Assembly: GCA_021372005.1 (NCBI GenBank)
Contig: JAJFVC010000049.1
Coordinates: 1 to 64,000, forward strand
DNA: 64,000 bases
DNA from: Planctomycetaceae bacterium
Lineage (GTDB): Bacteria > Planctomycetota > Planctomycetia > Pirellulales > Thermoguttaceae
Direction: 5' to 3'
Made by a program: the position numbers and the translations under genes. How positions within the stretch are numbered: the stretch's first letter is position 1; each line of letters begins with the position of its first letter. Shown piece after piece: positions 25,983 to 34,471 of this stretch. The notes under the pieces are model-generated. The model searched no databases, was not told where the DNA came from, and saw only the letters and a program-made list of their open reading frames with translations.

Positions 25983-26896
25983 TGTCCGGCGTGAGCGTGA
26001 TCTGTTTCGCCGCCAGCTATGCCGTGGCGCTGGCGTTGGAAGTCTCTCGGCTTTGGTTCCGCAGTGGTTTGCGCGGAGTGTTGATGGTCGGGTTTGCGGC
26101 GGCCGGTTGGGTGGCGCACACCATGTTTTTGTGCCATCAAGCCGTGGCTGGGTCGGGGGCTCCGCTGTCGAGCGAGCGCGATTGGTTTTTGATGGCGGCT
26201 TGGGCGTTGGCGGCCGTGTATTTGTATCTGGCCGTCGGGCATCCGAGGACGCCGTTCGGGCTTTTCCTGCTGCCGTGGGTGTTGGCTCTGATCGGCGCGG
26301 CGCGGTTTTTCGCCCAGGCGACGCCGTTGGCCCGGTCCCGTGCGTCGGCCGTTTGGGGCACGGTGCACGGCGCGTCGATCGTGTTGGCCGCCGTGGCCGT
26401 TTTGATCGGGTTTGCGGCCGGCGCGATGTATTTGACGCAGTCGCGCCGCTTGAAACAAAACCGTCCGGCGGTCGGCGGATTGCGATGGCCCAGCCTGGAG
26501 TGGCTGCAATGGGCCAACAGTCGGGCGATCCTTATCTCGCTGGTAATGTTGGCCGTCGGCGTAGTGTCGGGCATGATCTTGAATCGAATTCACGGCGACG
26601 ACGCGACGCGGTTGACGTGGAGCGACCCGGTGGTGGCGACCACGTGGCTGCTGTTTTTGTGGCTGCTGGCGGCGACGGTCCTCGGGTGGTTGTATCGGCC
26701 TGTGTTGGCCGGCCGCAAGGTGGCCTATTTGACGCTGGTCAGTTTTGTGTTTCTGGCGATTCTGTTGGCGGTCGGGCTGCTGGTCGACAGCCGACATTGG
26801 AAAAGGACTGAGAGCCGAACGTCGAACGTCATGGAGCACGAGATCCGGAATCAAGTCACTCTCCATTTTCCACGGGGAGGACGCCATGCTGGTTGA
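25982..26896 (+). CDS. HemX/CcsA-like cytochrome c assembly-family membrane protein
   Basis: 304 residues with about eight transmembrane helices of the CcsA/CcmC/HemX type. The conserved periplasmic histidine/Trp region is seen in WGTVHGASIVLAAVAVL. Genes of this kind directly before hemA are usually called hemX; in Bacillus HemX negatively affects GluTR level. Its start overlaps the sigma-54 activator stop and its end overlaps hemA by 11 bp, so it lies in a tightly coupled unit. The last about 35 residues are polar and may be less conserved. Confidence 0.7.
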   Translation: MSGVSVICFAASYAVALALEVSRLWFRSGLRGVLMVGFAAAGWVAHTMFLCHQAVAGSGAPLSSERDWFLMAAWALAAVYLYLAVGHPRTPFGLFLLPWVLALIGAARFFAQATPLARSRASAVWGTVHGASIVLAAVAVLIGFAAGAMYLTQSRRLKQNRPAVGGLRWPSLEWLQWANSRAILISLVMLAVGVVSGMILNRIHGDDATRLTWSDPVVATTWLLFLWLLAATVLGWLYRPVLAGRKVAYLTLVSFVFLAILLAVGLLVDSRHWKRTESRTSNVMEHEIRNQVTLHFPRGGRHAG

Positions 26897-28154
26897 AGTC
26901 GTCGGATGCAGCCATCACGGCGCGGAGGTTTCGGTCCGCGAGCAGTTGGCGTTCGGGCCCGAGCAGATGCGCGAGGCGTTGGACCGCTGGCGGCGCGAGT
27001 TTCCGGGCGTCGAGGCCGCGCTGGTGTCGACGTGCAATCGAGTCGAGTGGTACGCCGCCGCCGAGCCCGGGCCGGCGCCTACGTTCGACGAGATCGCCGG
27101 TTTCCTGGCGCGGTTTCATGGGTTGGAGACGGGCCGGATCGTCCAGCATCTTTATTGGTACGACGATCGGTCGGCCGTGCGGCATCTGTTTGCCGTGGCG
27201 GCCAGTCTGGACAGCATGGTGTTGGGCGAGTCGCAGATTTTGGCCCAGGTGAAACAAGCCTATCAGACGGCGGCCGAGCGAGACGGCGCCGGTCCGTTGC
27301 TGCACGCCGTGTTTCAGGCGGCGCTTCGGACGGCGCATCGCGTGGCCGACGAGACCGCGATCCATCAGCGGCGGGTCAGCGTGCCGAGCGTGGCCGTGGC
27401 CGACGTGGCCGGGCAGATTTTCGAGCGGTTCGACGACAAAAAAACGTTGGTGATCGGGGCGGGCGAGACGGCCGAGGAGTGTCTTCGCTATTTGCGCGAA
27501 GCGGGCGTGCGGGACGTGACCGTGGTCAATCGTCGCGTGGATCGGGCGGAGCGGTTGGCGGGGCCGCAGGGCCGCGTGGTCGCGTGGGAGCGGCTGCCCG
27601 AGGCGATGGCCGAGGCCGATCTGATCGTCAGTGCGACGGGCTCGGAGCGGCCGATCGTCGCGGCGGCCGATTTTGCGGCAGTCGAGGCCCGGCGTCCTCG
27701 GCGTCCGCTGCTGATTTTGGACCTGGCCGTGCCGAGGGATTTCGAGCCGGTGATCGGCCAGCGACCCGACGTGTATTTGTATTCGATCGACGATTTGCAG
27801 GCGGCGTGTCGGCGCAACGCGGCGGAACGGGACAAAGAACTGCCGGCTGCGTGGCGGATCGTCGAGCAAGAGACGGACCGATTCATCTCGGAGATGTATC
27901 ATCGCGAGGTCGGGCCGGTGGTCGAGCGGTTGCGTCAAGATTGGCAGCGGCCCAAAGAGGAAGAGCTGCAACGGCTGTTGAACAAGCTGCCGGAGCTGGA
28001 CGATCGGGCGAAGGACGAGATCGGCCGATCGTTCGACCGATTGGTCAACAAGCTGCTGCATCCGCCGTTGGAGTCGCTGCGGGACGAATCGCAAACAGGC
28101 GTGCCACGCGGGCTGTTGGAGGCGATGAAGCGGCTGTTCCAGCTCAAGGATTGA
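26886..28154 (+). CDS. hemA: glutamyl-tRNA reductase
   Basis: 422 residues. Catalyses NADPH-dependent reduction of glutamyl-tRNA(Glu) to glutamate-1-semialdehyde, the first step of C5 tetrapyrrole synthesis. The catalytic cysteine lies in STCNRVEWY. The signature MVLGESQILAQVKQAY, the NADPH-binding LVIGAGETAEECLRYL and the C-terminal dimerisation helices are all present. GGGGAGG precedes ATG 26886. Length is normal. It sits after the hemX-like gene, a common order. Confidence 0.93.
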   Translation: MLVEVVGCSHHGAEVSVREQLAFGPEQMREALDRWRREFPGVEAALVSTCNRVEWYAAAEPGPAPTFDEIAGFLARFHGLETGRIVQHLYWYDDRSAVRHLFAVAASLDSMVLGESQILAQVKQAYQTAAERDGAGPLLHAVFQAALRTAHRVADETAIHQRRVSVPSVAVADVAGQIFERFDDKKTLVIGAGETAEECLRYLREAGVRDVTVVNRRVDRAERLAGPQGRVVAWERLPEAMAEADLIVSATGSERPIVAAADFAAVEARRPRRPLLILDLAVPRDFEPVIGQRPDVYLYSIDDLQAACRRNAAERDKELPAAWRIVEQETDRFISEMYHREVGPVVERLRQDWQRPKEEELQRLLNKLPELDDRAKDEIGRSFDRLVNKLLHPPLESLRDESQTGVPRGLLEAMKRLFQLKD

Positions 28155-28246
28155 CAGCCGTCGGCCGGGTTGGCATGATGGGGCGGTGTGAAAAAGGGAA
28201 CTTTAGGCCCCCCTTCGTACGTCTTAATTCTTGGAGCGTGCCGGAC

Positions 28247-28825
28247 GTGAGCGACGACGACCCGTGGATCGACCAGACGCTTCGCGGCCAGCCGGAGGCT
28301 TTTGGACACCTGGTATTGAAGTATCAGGACCGGTTGTTCCAGGCGGTTTTTCACATGGTCGGCCACACCGAGGACGCGAGGGACCTCGTGCAAGAGTCGC
28401 TGGTCCAGGCGATGCTCCATTTGGATTCGTTCGAGCGGCACTGCGCGTTTTACACCTGGCTGTATCGCATTGCGTTCAACGCGGCGATGAGCCACCGGCG
28501 TCGGCGTCGGCCCACGGCGTCGGTTGAACAGGCGAGCGAGCGTGCCGGCGTCGAACCGTCGGATCGCGGAGACGGACCCTTGGAAACGCTTGAACGCGAA
28601 GAACAATGCCGGCAGGTGCAGGAGGCGATCGCGCGGTTGGACGCCGATCATCGGGCCGTGTTGGTGTTGCGGGAGATCGACGGCCGAGATTATGAATCGA
28701 TCGCCGCGATCCTCGACATTCCGCTGGGAACGGTCCGAAGTCGGCTGCATCGAGCGCGGTTGGAATTGCGAGAGCGGTTGCAAGCGATGTTGGTGGGAGA
28801 AACGCAACAAAGCGATGGGTTATGA
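28247..28825 (+). CDS. ECF RNA polymerase sigma factor
   Basis: 192 residues. Region 2 is in EAFGHLVLKYQDRLFQ and DARDLVQESLVQAM, region 4 in LDADHRAVLVLREIDG and YESIAAILDIPLGTVRSRLHRARLEL, matching the RpoE-like groups. The frame is open back through hemA, but the likely start is GTG 28247 with GGAG 10 nt upstream; ATGs at 28175/28178 are possible. Its TGA overlaps the next ATG (ATGA at 28822-28825), pairing it with an anti-sigma factor. Spacing to hemA is about 90 bp. Confidence 0.9.
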   Translation: MSDDDPWIDQTLRGQPEAFGHLVLKYQDRLFQAVFHMVGHTEDARDLVQESLVQAMLHLDSFERHCAFYTWLYRIAFNAAMSHRRRRRPTASVEQASERAGVEPSDRGDGPLETLEREEQCRQVQEAIARLDADHRAVLVLREIDGRDYESIAAILDIPLGTVRSRLHRARLELRERLQAMLVGETQQSDGL

Positions 28826-30036
28826 AAAATCAGCCGAACGATGAACTGTTGAGCGCATATCTGGACGGCGAATTGAACGACGCCGAGCGTGCGGAGGTCG
28901 AACGTCGATTGGCGGACGATCCGGCCGCGGCCCGGTTGTTGGAGCAGTTGAGGTCGGTCCGCCGCGTCGTGCAATCGCTGCCTCGGGAGCCGCTCGGTGA
29001 GAATCTGACGCAGCAGGTGATCGAAGAGGCCGAGCGTCGCCGAGGGGGGTCGTTCCGTCCGATGCCGCCGGCGCGTTCTTGGTCCGAACGGTTTCTGAAT
29101 CGTCGCGTGATCGCGTGGGCATCGCTGACGTTGATCGTCGGGGCGGCCATCGCCATCCACGAGCGTTGGCAGAAAGGCAGCTTCATCGGCGAAAAGCCGG
29201 TCAAGGAGGTCGCCCGGGCCGACGGTCCGGAGTCGTGGAATCGGAAACCGGCGAACGAAAAACTCGAGCGAGACGACGCCTTCCGGCCTCCGGCCATGCA
29301 AGCGGCTCCGCGGACGCCGTCCTCGCCGAGCGAGTCCACGGCGATGGCAGGGGTTCGGTTTGAAAAATTGAATGCTCCGGCGGTTCGCAATGTCGTGGCG
29401 AAGGCCCCTGATGCGTCTCGCGGCTCGGTGTTGATGATTCGTTGCGACGTCAGCTCCGAGGCCGCCCGATCGCGGGCGTTTGATAAGTTGTTGATTAGCA
29501 ACGGCATCGTCTCGTTGCAGCGCCGGGCGTCGCTAGCAATCCAAGCCCAAGATCGGCGGCTGACTGAGGCCAAGTCGGTGAAGGCTGATTTGGCGAAGGT
29601 GCGAGAGGAGGATGCTTGGGGCGAAGAAATTATCGAGGTGGAGGCGACGCCGTCGCAGATCGAGGCGACGTTGGCCGGGCTGGAGTCGCGGCCCGACGCC
29701 TTTCCGTTCGTGGCGGTCGGACCGGTCGAGGCGACCGTGGCCAAGCGGCAAGCGTCGGGAGCGAGCGAGTCGCCGTCAAAACCGATGCAATCGTCGCAAT
29801 CGTTTTTCGGCTACGGCGGCGCGACGTCGCGCGAGTCGCAACGATTGGAAAATCAACGGCAGTTGCAGTTGAACTTCCAGGATCAACGGTTGGCGAACGC
29901 CTCGTCGCAGCAGCGGGCCACGTTCGTGTTGCGCATGGTCGGCGGCCACGCGGTCCAGCAGGCGGAAAGTCGGCCGGCGGAGCTGCCGGCGTTCAGCACG
30001 ACGCCGTCGTCCGTCGCGCCGGCGCCTCGCAAGTGA
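28822..30036 (+). CDS. membrane anti-sigma factor
   Basis: 404 residues. The N-terminal segment LLSAYLDGELNDAERAEVER is the classic anti-sigma helix pattern, without the zinc-binding His/Cys. One transmembrane helix (VIAWASLTLIVGAAIAI) at about residue 95-111 is followed by a long extracytoplasmic part with low-complexity Gln/Ser stretches at the end. Overlap with the ECF sigma stop codon supports the pairing. No sensory domain in the outer part is recognised. Confidence 0.8.
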   Translation: MKNQPNDELLSAYLDGELNDAERAEVERRLADDPAAARLLEQLRSVRRVVQSLPREPLGENLTQQVIEEAERRRGGSFRPMPPARSWSERFLNRRVIAWASLTLIVGAAIAIHERWQKGSFIGEKPVKEVARADGPESWNRKPANEKLERDDAFRPPAMQAAPRTPSSPSESTAMAGVRFEKLNAPAVRNVVAKAPDASRGSVLMIRCDVSSEAARSRAFDKLLISNGIVSLQRRASLAIQAQDRRLTEAKSVKADLAKVREEDAWGEEIIEVEATPSQIEATLAGLESRPDAFPFVAVGPVEATVAKRQASGASESPSKPMQSSQSFFGYGGATSRESQRLENQRQLQLNFQDQRLANASSQQRATFVLRMVGGHAVQQAESRPAELPAFSTTPSSVAPAPRK

Positions 30037-30197
30037 TCGGCCGTCCGCTGCCGGGTTGTCGACATCTTTTCCACGTCCGGCCGTTTTTTTGACTTTTCCG
30101 AGAGGGGCGTTTTTCTCCTTGGATTTCCGAGGTTTTTTTGTTCTTCGGCAAGGGACCTTCCCAAACCCCATGAGGCGGCGCCGCCGGCGTGATAAAA

Positions 30198-30210
30198 TGA
30201 CAGCCTGTCA
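30198..30210. promoter_or_regulatory. TGACAG-C-CTGTCA dyad, candidate operator
   Basis: A perfect 6-bp inverted repeat around one base, 30 bp before the start of the 30240 gene and just after a possible -10 box TAAAAT (30193-30198). A second perfect palindrome GGCGGCGCCGCC lies about 20 bp upstream. The position is right for a repressor site, though the dyad may also be an RNA hairpin. Confidence 0.35.
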
Positions 30211-30239
30211 CCTATTGATCTAGGAAGGAAGTCTTGCCC

Positions 30240-31028
30240 ATGGAAGAACAAGCCGTCACGTTGAACGAAGCCTTGGTGGAGTATGTCGGTCGTTGGAATC
30301 GGTTGGTCAGCACGACGAACTGGGAAAAGGGCCGGATCATTTTCGAGTGGCGCGAGGCGCTGAAAAAGTCGGACGCGCCGGCCGGCGAGTGGACCGACGA
30401 GGTCTGGAGCCGTCAGGTGGGCAACGTGACGCCGCAGCACGTCGGGCGGCTGCGCAGGGTTTTTGAACGGTTCGGCGCGGTGCACGATCAATACCGCGGG
30501 CTGTTTTGGAGCCATTTCCACGCGGCGGTCGATTGGGCCGACGCGGAGATGTATTTGCAGGGCGCGGTCGACAGCGACTGGTCGGTCGCCGAGATGCGCC
30601 AGCAGCGTTGGGAGGCCAACGGCGGCGATCCGGCCGAGCAGGCCGCCGAGCTATCCGCGGACGAGGCGCCGTGGGACGAAGACACCGTTTCGGAGGCCGA
30701 CGATTCACTGCCGGAGTCGGTCACCGAAACGTTTGGCGAGGTGCATGACGCCGAAGATTCGAGCGACGACGAGTTGAGAGACGAGAGGTTGGACGAGCCA
30801 TCCGATGCGGCGAGTTCGGACGTTCCGACGTCGGTGGCCGATGCGCCGTCGCCGGTCCGTCCGTTCGAGTCGTTGCCGGCGTTGCCGCCCGACCTGCAGG
30901 AAGGTTTTGAGTTGCTGAAGCTGGCGATTTTGAGCCACAAGGTGTTGGGCTGGACCGAAATCGCGCGGGACGACGTGCTGGCGATGTTGGAATCGTTGCG
31001 GCAGTTGGCCTTGGCTCCGGCGGAATAA
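30240..31028 (+). CDS. conserved hypothetical protein, acidic linker
   Basis: 262 residues, no signal or membrane segment. The N-terminal 130 residues look folded and Trp-rich (WSRQVGNVTPQHVGRLRRVF, FWSHFHAAVDWADAEMYL), a pattern I associate with a planctomycete-specific protein but cannot name. Residues about 135-205 are a highly acidic Glu/Asp/Ser linker, and a short helical C-terminus follows. GGAAGGAAG precedes the ATG. It stands alone, with its own possible promoter and dyad upstream. Confidence 0.6.
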   Translation: MEEQAVTLNEALVEYVGRWNRLVSTTNWEKGRIIFEWREALKKSDAPAGEWTDEVWSRQVGNVTPQHVGRLRRVFERFGAVHDQYRGLFWSHFHAAVDWADAEMYLQGAVDSDWSVAEMRQQRWEANGGDPAEQAAELSADEAPWDEDTVSEADDSLPESVTETFGEVHDAEDSSDDELRDERLDEPSDAASSDVPTSVADAPSPVRPFESLPALPPDLQEGFELLKLAILSHKVLGWTEIARDDVLAMLESLRQLALAPAE

Positions 31029-31041
31029 CCGCGCGGGTGTC

Positions 31042-31875
31042 TTAGGTCGTGGTCATCGGCGTGGGCGAGACCGGCGTTGCGACCGGCGCGACGATCGGGG
31101 CGGCCGTCTTCGGGGCGGTTTTGGCCACGGGCAGCTTCAACGTGAACGCGGTGCCCTTGCCCACCGAGCTGTCGACGCGGATGCGTCCGTGATGGGTTTC
31201 GAGGATGTCACGGCACATCGAAAGGCCCAGGCCCGTGCCGCCCTTGCCGCTGGCGTCGGGGCCTTTTTTCGTCGTGTAGAACGACTCGAAGATTTTGGGC
31301 AGTTTGTCGGCCGGGATGCCGCAGCCGCTGTCGCGGACCACTAGGTCGATCATGTCGTTCTGGGCATCGTAGAGCAGTTTAATCCAAAGCCGGCCGCCGT
31401 TGGCCATCGCCTGGCGGGCGTTGATCAACAGATTGAGCAGCACCTGCTGGATCTGATTGCCGTTGACCATCGCCAGCGGGATTTGCTGGTATTGTTTTTC
31501 GACGACGACGCGGTATTTGTTCATCTCGCGTTCGAGCAGCAGGAGCGTATTGTCGAGCAGCTTGGCCAGGTCGGTTGGCTCTTGGCCGCTCGAACGGTTG
31601 CGGGCCATGCCCAGCACGGTGTTGGTGATCGTCGCGGCACGGTTGGCCGAGGCCAGGATTTTTTCAAAACACTTGTCGCGAGTCGGGGCGTCCTTATGAC
31701 GCGAGCCCATCTTGGCGTAGTTGAGAATCGTCATCAATACGTTGTTGAACTCGTGCGTGGTGGTGCCAACCAGTTCGCCAAGGGCCGTCAATCGTTGGGC
31801 TTGGGCAAGCTGCTGCTTGAGAATTTCCACCTGTTGTTTGAGGGAAATCATTTCTTCGGCGGCGTTGTGTGTCAC
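31042..31875 (-). CDS. sensor histidine kinase, soluble
   Basis: 277 residues. A short coiled coil (LKQQVEILKQQLAQAQRLTA) leads into the DHp domain, with the phospho-acceptor at His41 in GTTTHEFNN. The catalytic domain has the N box (LLNLLINARQAM), G1 (DSGCGIP), F box and G2 (GKGGTGLGLS). There is no transmembrane or PAS sensor, so input must come from a partner. A Pro/Thr/Ala tail ends it. Start GTG 31875 is preferred: GGAG lies 8 nt upstream; the in-frame extension to 31926 and the ATG 31851 have weaker sites. No receiver gene adjoins. Confidence 0.88.
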   Translation of the reverse strand: MTHNAAEEMISLKQQVEILKQQLAQAQRLTALGELVGTTTHEFNNVLMTILNYAKMGSRHKDAPTRDKCFEKILASANRAATITNTVLGMARNRSSGQEPTDLAKLLDNTLLLLEREMNKYRVVVEKQYQQIPLAMVNGNQIQQVLLNLLINARQAMANGGRLWIKLLYDAQNDMIDLVVRDSGCGIPADKLPKIFESFYTTKKGPDASGKGGTGLGLSMCRDILETHHGRIRVDSSVGKGTAFTLKLPVAKTAPKTAAPIVAPVATPVSPTPMTTT

Positions 31876-32114
31876 GACAAGTACTCCACGGTTGCTGATG
31901 TTGCTCAGAGTCGCAACTCTGCGCAAAATGCCGCGTCAACCTGGTTGCTCTAGTATGGGCGTTCTTGCGATCTTTCCGGGATGACGTGTCTTAACTCTCG
32001 GTGCTGAAAGCACTTACCTCGGTTGCGATATCGACGAATTCGGCTCGCCAACTGAAACGCATCCGGCTATAATCTCCGCGTGGCTAGGAAAGCCGGTGAA
32101 TTGGAGAAGCTGGG

Positions 32115-32375
32115 ATGCACACAGTAGAGACTCTCGACCAGGCTCTGGATCTTGTCTCGCGGCTCGGCTACACGATTCGACAGGAGTGTTTGGCCGGCAA
32201 CGGCGGGGGCGGCTGCGAGTTGAAGGGCCGAAAGCTTTTCTTTCTGGACCTCGATCTAGGGCCGGAGGAGCAACTCGAACAGGCGGTCGACACCTTGCGA
32301 CGCGAGCCCGAGGCGACGGCGATCGCCACGGCGGGACCGCTGCGGGAGTTGCTCGAAATGCGGAAGATCGCGTGA
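32115..32375 (+). CDS. small conserved hypothetical protein
   Basis: 86 residues, alpha/beta composition, no signal or membrane segment. The middle has a Gly/Cys-rich turn (CLAGNGGGGCELKGRKLFFL) where two Cys flank a glycine run. Codon use is like its neighbours and a possible -10 box TATAAT lies at 32068-32073. Small proteins of this look occur in planctomycetes, but I cannot assign a family or a role. Confidence 0.55.
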   Translation: MHTVETLDQALDLVSRLGYTIRQECLAGNGGGGCELKGRKLFFLDLDLGPEEQLEQAVDTLRREPEATAIATAGPLRELLEMRKIA

Positions 32376-32409
32376 TTTTTGGGTTGGGGGGCGTTGCGAT
32401 TCCAAAACG

Positions 32410-33114
32410 TCAGCCTGACGGCAGGACGCCTTCAAACAGGGCCGAGCCGACGCGGACCAGCGTGGCGCCTTCTTCGATGGCGGCCTCGAAATCGTTGCTC
32501 ATGCCCATCGAAAGCTCGTTGAGCGTCATGCCCGGCGGACATTGCGTTTGCAGCCGATCGCGCAGTTGTCGCAACGCGGCGAAATCGCGCCGGGCCTCGT
32601 CGGGTCCGCCTTCCAACGCGGCCATGGCCATGAGACCGTGAACCGTAACATGTCGGCACTTGGCCAACTCGGGCAAGAAGCGTTCGAGCGATTCGGGCGT
32701 AAAACCGTGTTTGGCCGCCTCGCCCGAGATGTTGACCTCCAGCAGCGCGCGGACGGGCTGTTCGGCCTGCTCGTCGATTTCTGTCAGCAGCTGCGGGCTG
32801 TCGATCGAATGGATCAACGTGACCAGCGGCAGCGTTTTGCGGACTTTGTTGCGTTGCAGGTGACCGATCATGTGCCAACGGACGGGCAGGTCGGCCAGTG
32901 CCGCAGCCTTGTCCCAAAGTTTTTGGGGGCGGCTCTCGCCCAGTTCAAAACAATCGGCGGCGACCAGCGGTCGGACCATTTCGGCCGACACGTATTTGGT
33001 GACGGCCACCAGCGTGACGGCGTCGGGCGATCGGCCGACTCGGGCGGCGGCGTCCGCGATGTGCGATCGCACGCGAGCCACGTTGTCGGCGATTTGGACG
33101 GCCGGGTCAGACAT
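32410..33114 (-). CDS. yggS: YggS-family PLP homeostasis protein
   Basis: 234 residues of the alanine-racemase-like barrel without the C-terminal domain. The PLP lysine is in LVAVTKYVS, the phosphate-binding region in LNELSMGMSNDFEAAIEEGATLVRVGSALF. These proteins bind PLP and buffer its level; no catalytic activity is established. Its start overlaps the end of the upstream LarA-like gene by 8 bp, so the two are translated together. Confidence 0.9.
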   Translation of the reverse strand: MSDPAVQIADNVARVRSHIADAAARVGRSPDAVTLVAVTKYVSAEMVRPLVAADCFELGESRPQKLWDKAAALADLPVRWHMIGHLQRNKVRKTLPLVTLIHSIDSPQLLTEIDEQAEQPVRALLEVNISGEAAKHGFTPESLERFLPELAKCRHVTVHGLMAMAALEGGPDEARRDFAALRQLRDRLQTQCPPGMTLNELSMGMSNDFEAAIEEGATLVRVGSALFEGVLPSG

Positions 33115-34303
33115 GGACCACCGAGACGTAAGGGGCGTTCGACAACAAAATGCACGATCGACGCTGTTCGACCAGCCGGCTCAACTCGTCCGCGTCGGCC
33201 AGCGGCACGAGGTCCAAATCTTCGACGACCGCGGCGTCGAGTCGGCTGAGCAGGTAGATCTTGTGTCGCTTTTGAACGTCGGCCAGCAGCGCGGCGGGCA
33301 GTGAGTCGGCGGAGCGTTCTTTGTGCGTGTGATGCGACGCGCCGTGCGAACACTTGCAGGCCAGATGTTGCAGGGCGGGGCCGGGCGGTTCGATCAACTC
33401 GCTGCACAGCGCGATCGCGCCGTCCTCGTCGGCCAAGGCGTCGGCCGCTTGCAGGGCTCGGGCGAGGTTTTCCCAAGTCTGTTGGCGGGCGTCGCCTTCG
33501 ACGGCGGCCACGACCAGATCGGCCCGACCGGCGGCCTCGCAGCGCCACGCCGTCGCGTAGAGTTCTTGTCCGTGGCGGCGGACCGAATCGCTTTGGCCGG
33601 CCAGCACGTGCAGCAACGCATCGCCGCCGGCCGGCAGCAGTTGGATGGTGAAATGAACGCCCAAGAGCCACGCGGCCTCATCAGCTTCGGCGATCAACCG
33701 GCTTCGGCGCTGGCGGTCGCCGTGCAGCGCGCCCGGACTGCGGAATCGCTGAAGGGTTTTGGCGTCGGAGAAAGCCGGAAAGACCGCGCCGTGGATGCCG
33801 TAATAGCCGGCCGTTTCGTCGGCTCGAAGGCAAACGATCGGCAGCACGACGTCGGCCTCGTGCAGATGACGATTGATCAAGATCGGCTCGCCGGATTCGC
33901 TGGCCGCCAGATAGGCCAGTTGACGGCGATCGTCGGGATCGTGAGTGTGCAATGCGACGCGTTGACGCAGCGACGATTCGAGTTGTCCGCGCGGGTCGTC
34001 GTTGGGGCGGGATTGGAGCAGTGTGACGGCTTCGGGCTCGACGCCGGCCTCGATCAGGCATCGCACGGTGGCGGCGATCACGTGGTCCACGCCCGGCGCG
34101 CCGTGGTCGAGGGCCAATACGACCCGGTCGGCCGGCGTGACGCAGCGGGCCAGCGGCGGATAGTCGAGCGGCGACTCGAGCGCGGCGGTTGTGGCGGCGG
34201 CCGGATCGGCCGGTTGTGACGCGCCGTGCGGTTGACCGAGCGACGCTGCGTCGACTTCGGTCAGTTCGATTTGCGAATCAACTCCGTAACGCAAAATGGC
34301 CAT
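33107..34303 (-). CDS. LarA-like (DUF2088) protein
   Basis: 398 residues similar to the lactate racemase LarA family: MAILRYGVDSQIELTEV at the N-terminus, ALDHGAPGVDHVIAATVRCLIEAG with the conserved DHxxP motif, and YYGIHGAVFPAFSDAKTLQRF where LarA carries cofactor ligands. The lysine that tethers the nickel-pincer cofactor in LarA is not obvious in that block, so racemase activity is doubtful. ATG 34303 fits the family start; a TTG 33 bp upstream is also in frame. No larB/larC/larE maturation genes are in the window. Confidence 0.65.
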   Translation of the reverse strand: MAILRYGVDSQIELTEVDAASLGQPHGASQPADPAAATTAALESPLDYPPLARCVTPADRVVLALDHGAPGVDHVIAATVRCLIEAGVEPEAVTLLQSRPNDDPRGQLESSLRQRVALHTHDPDDRRQLAYLAASESGEPILINRHLHEADVVLPIVCLRADETAGYYGIHGAVFPAFSDAKTLQRFRSPGALHGDRQRRSRLIAEADEAAWLLGVHFTIQLLPAGGDALLHVLAGQSDSVRRHGQELYATAWRCEAAGRADLVVAAVEGDARQQTWENLARALQAADALADEDGAIALCSELIEPPGPALQHLACKCSHGASHHTHKERSADSLPAALLADVQKRHKIYLLSRLDAAVVEDLDLVPLADADELSRLVEQRRSCILLSNAPYVSVVHV

Positions 34304-34471
34304 GGTGCGGGTTGGCGGCTTAGGTTGTTTGGGCAAAAAGCGTTGATTTTCAGATTTTCATTATCCCGTCGATTCCGCCGGTGGTCAAGAAGTCGAGCTT
34401 TACGGCGACCCGAGGTTTGCGAATAATGGTTGAGTTCGGCACGAAAGGAATCATTTTCGGAGGAGACGGTC

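Noticed and set aside
26906-28825. 639-residue frame that joins a hemA shadow to the second ECF sigma factor
   Set aside because: The first two thirds are an out-of-frame reading of hemA; only the last 192 residues, from GTG 28247, are a real protein.
34430-34471. upstream TTG start for the LolA-TlpA lipoprotein
   Set aside because: GTG 34472 has GGAGGAG directly upstream and places the lipobox at a normal distance from the start.
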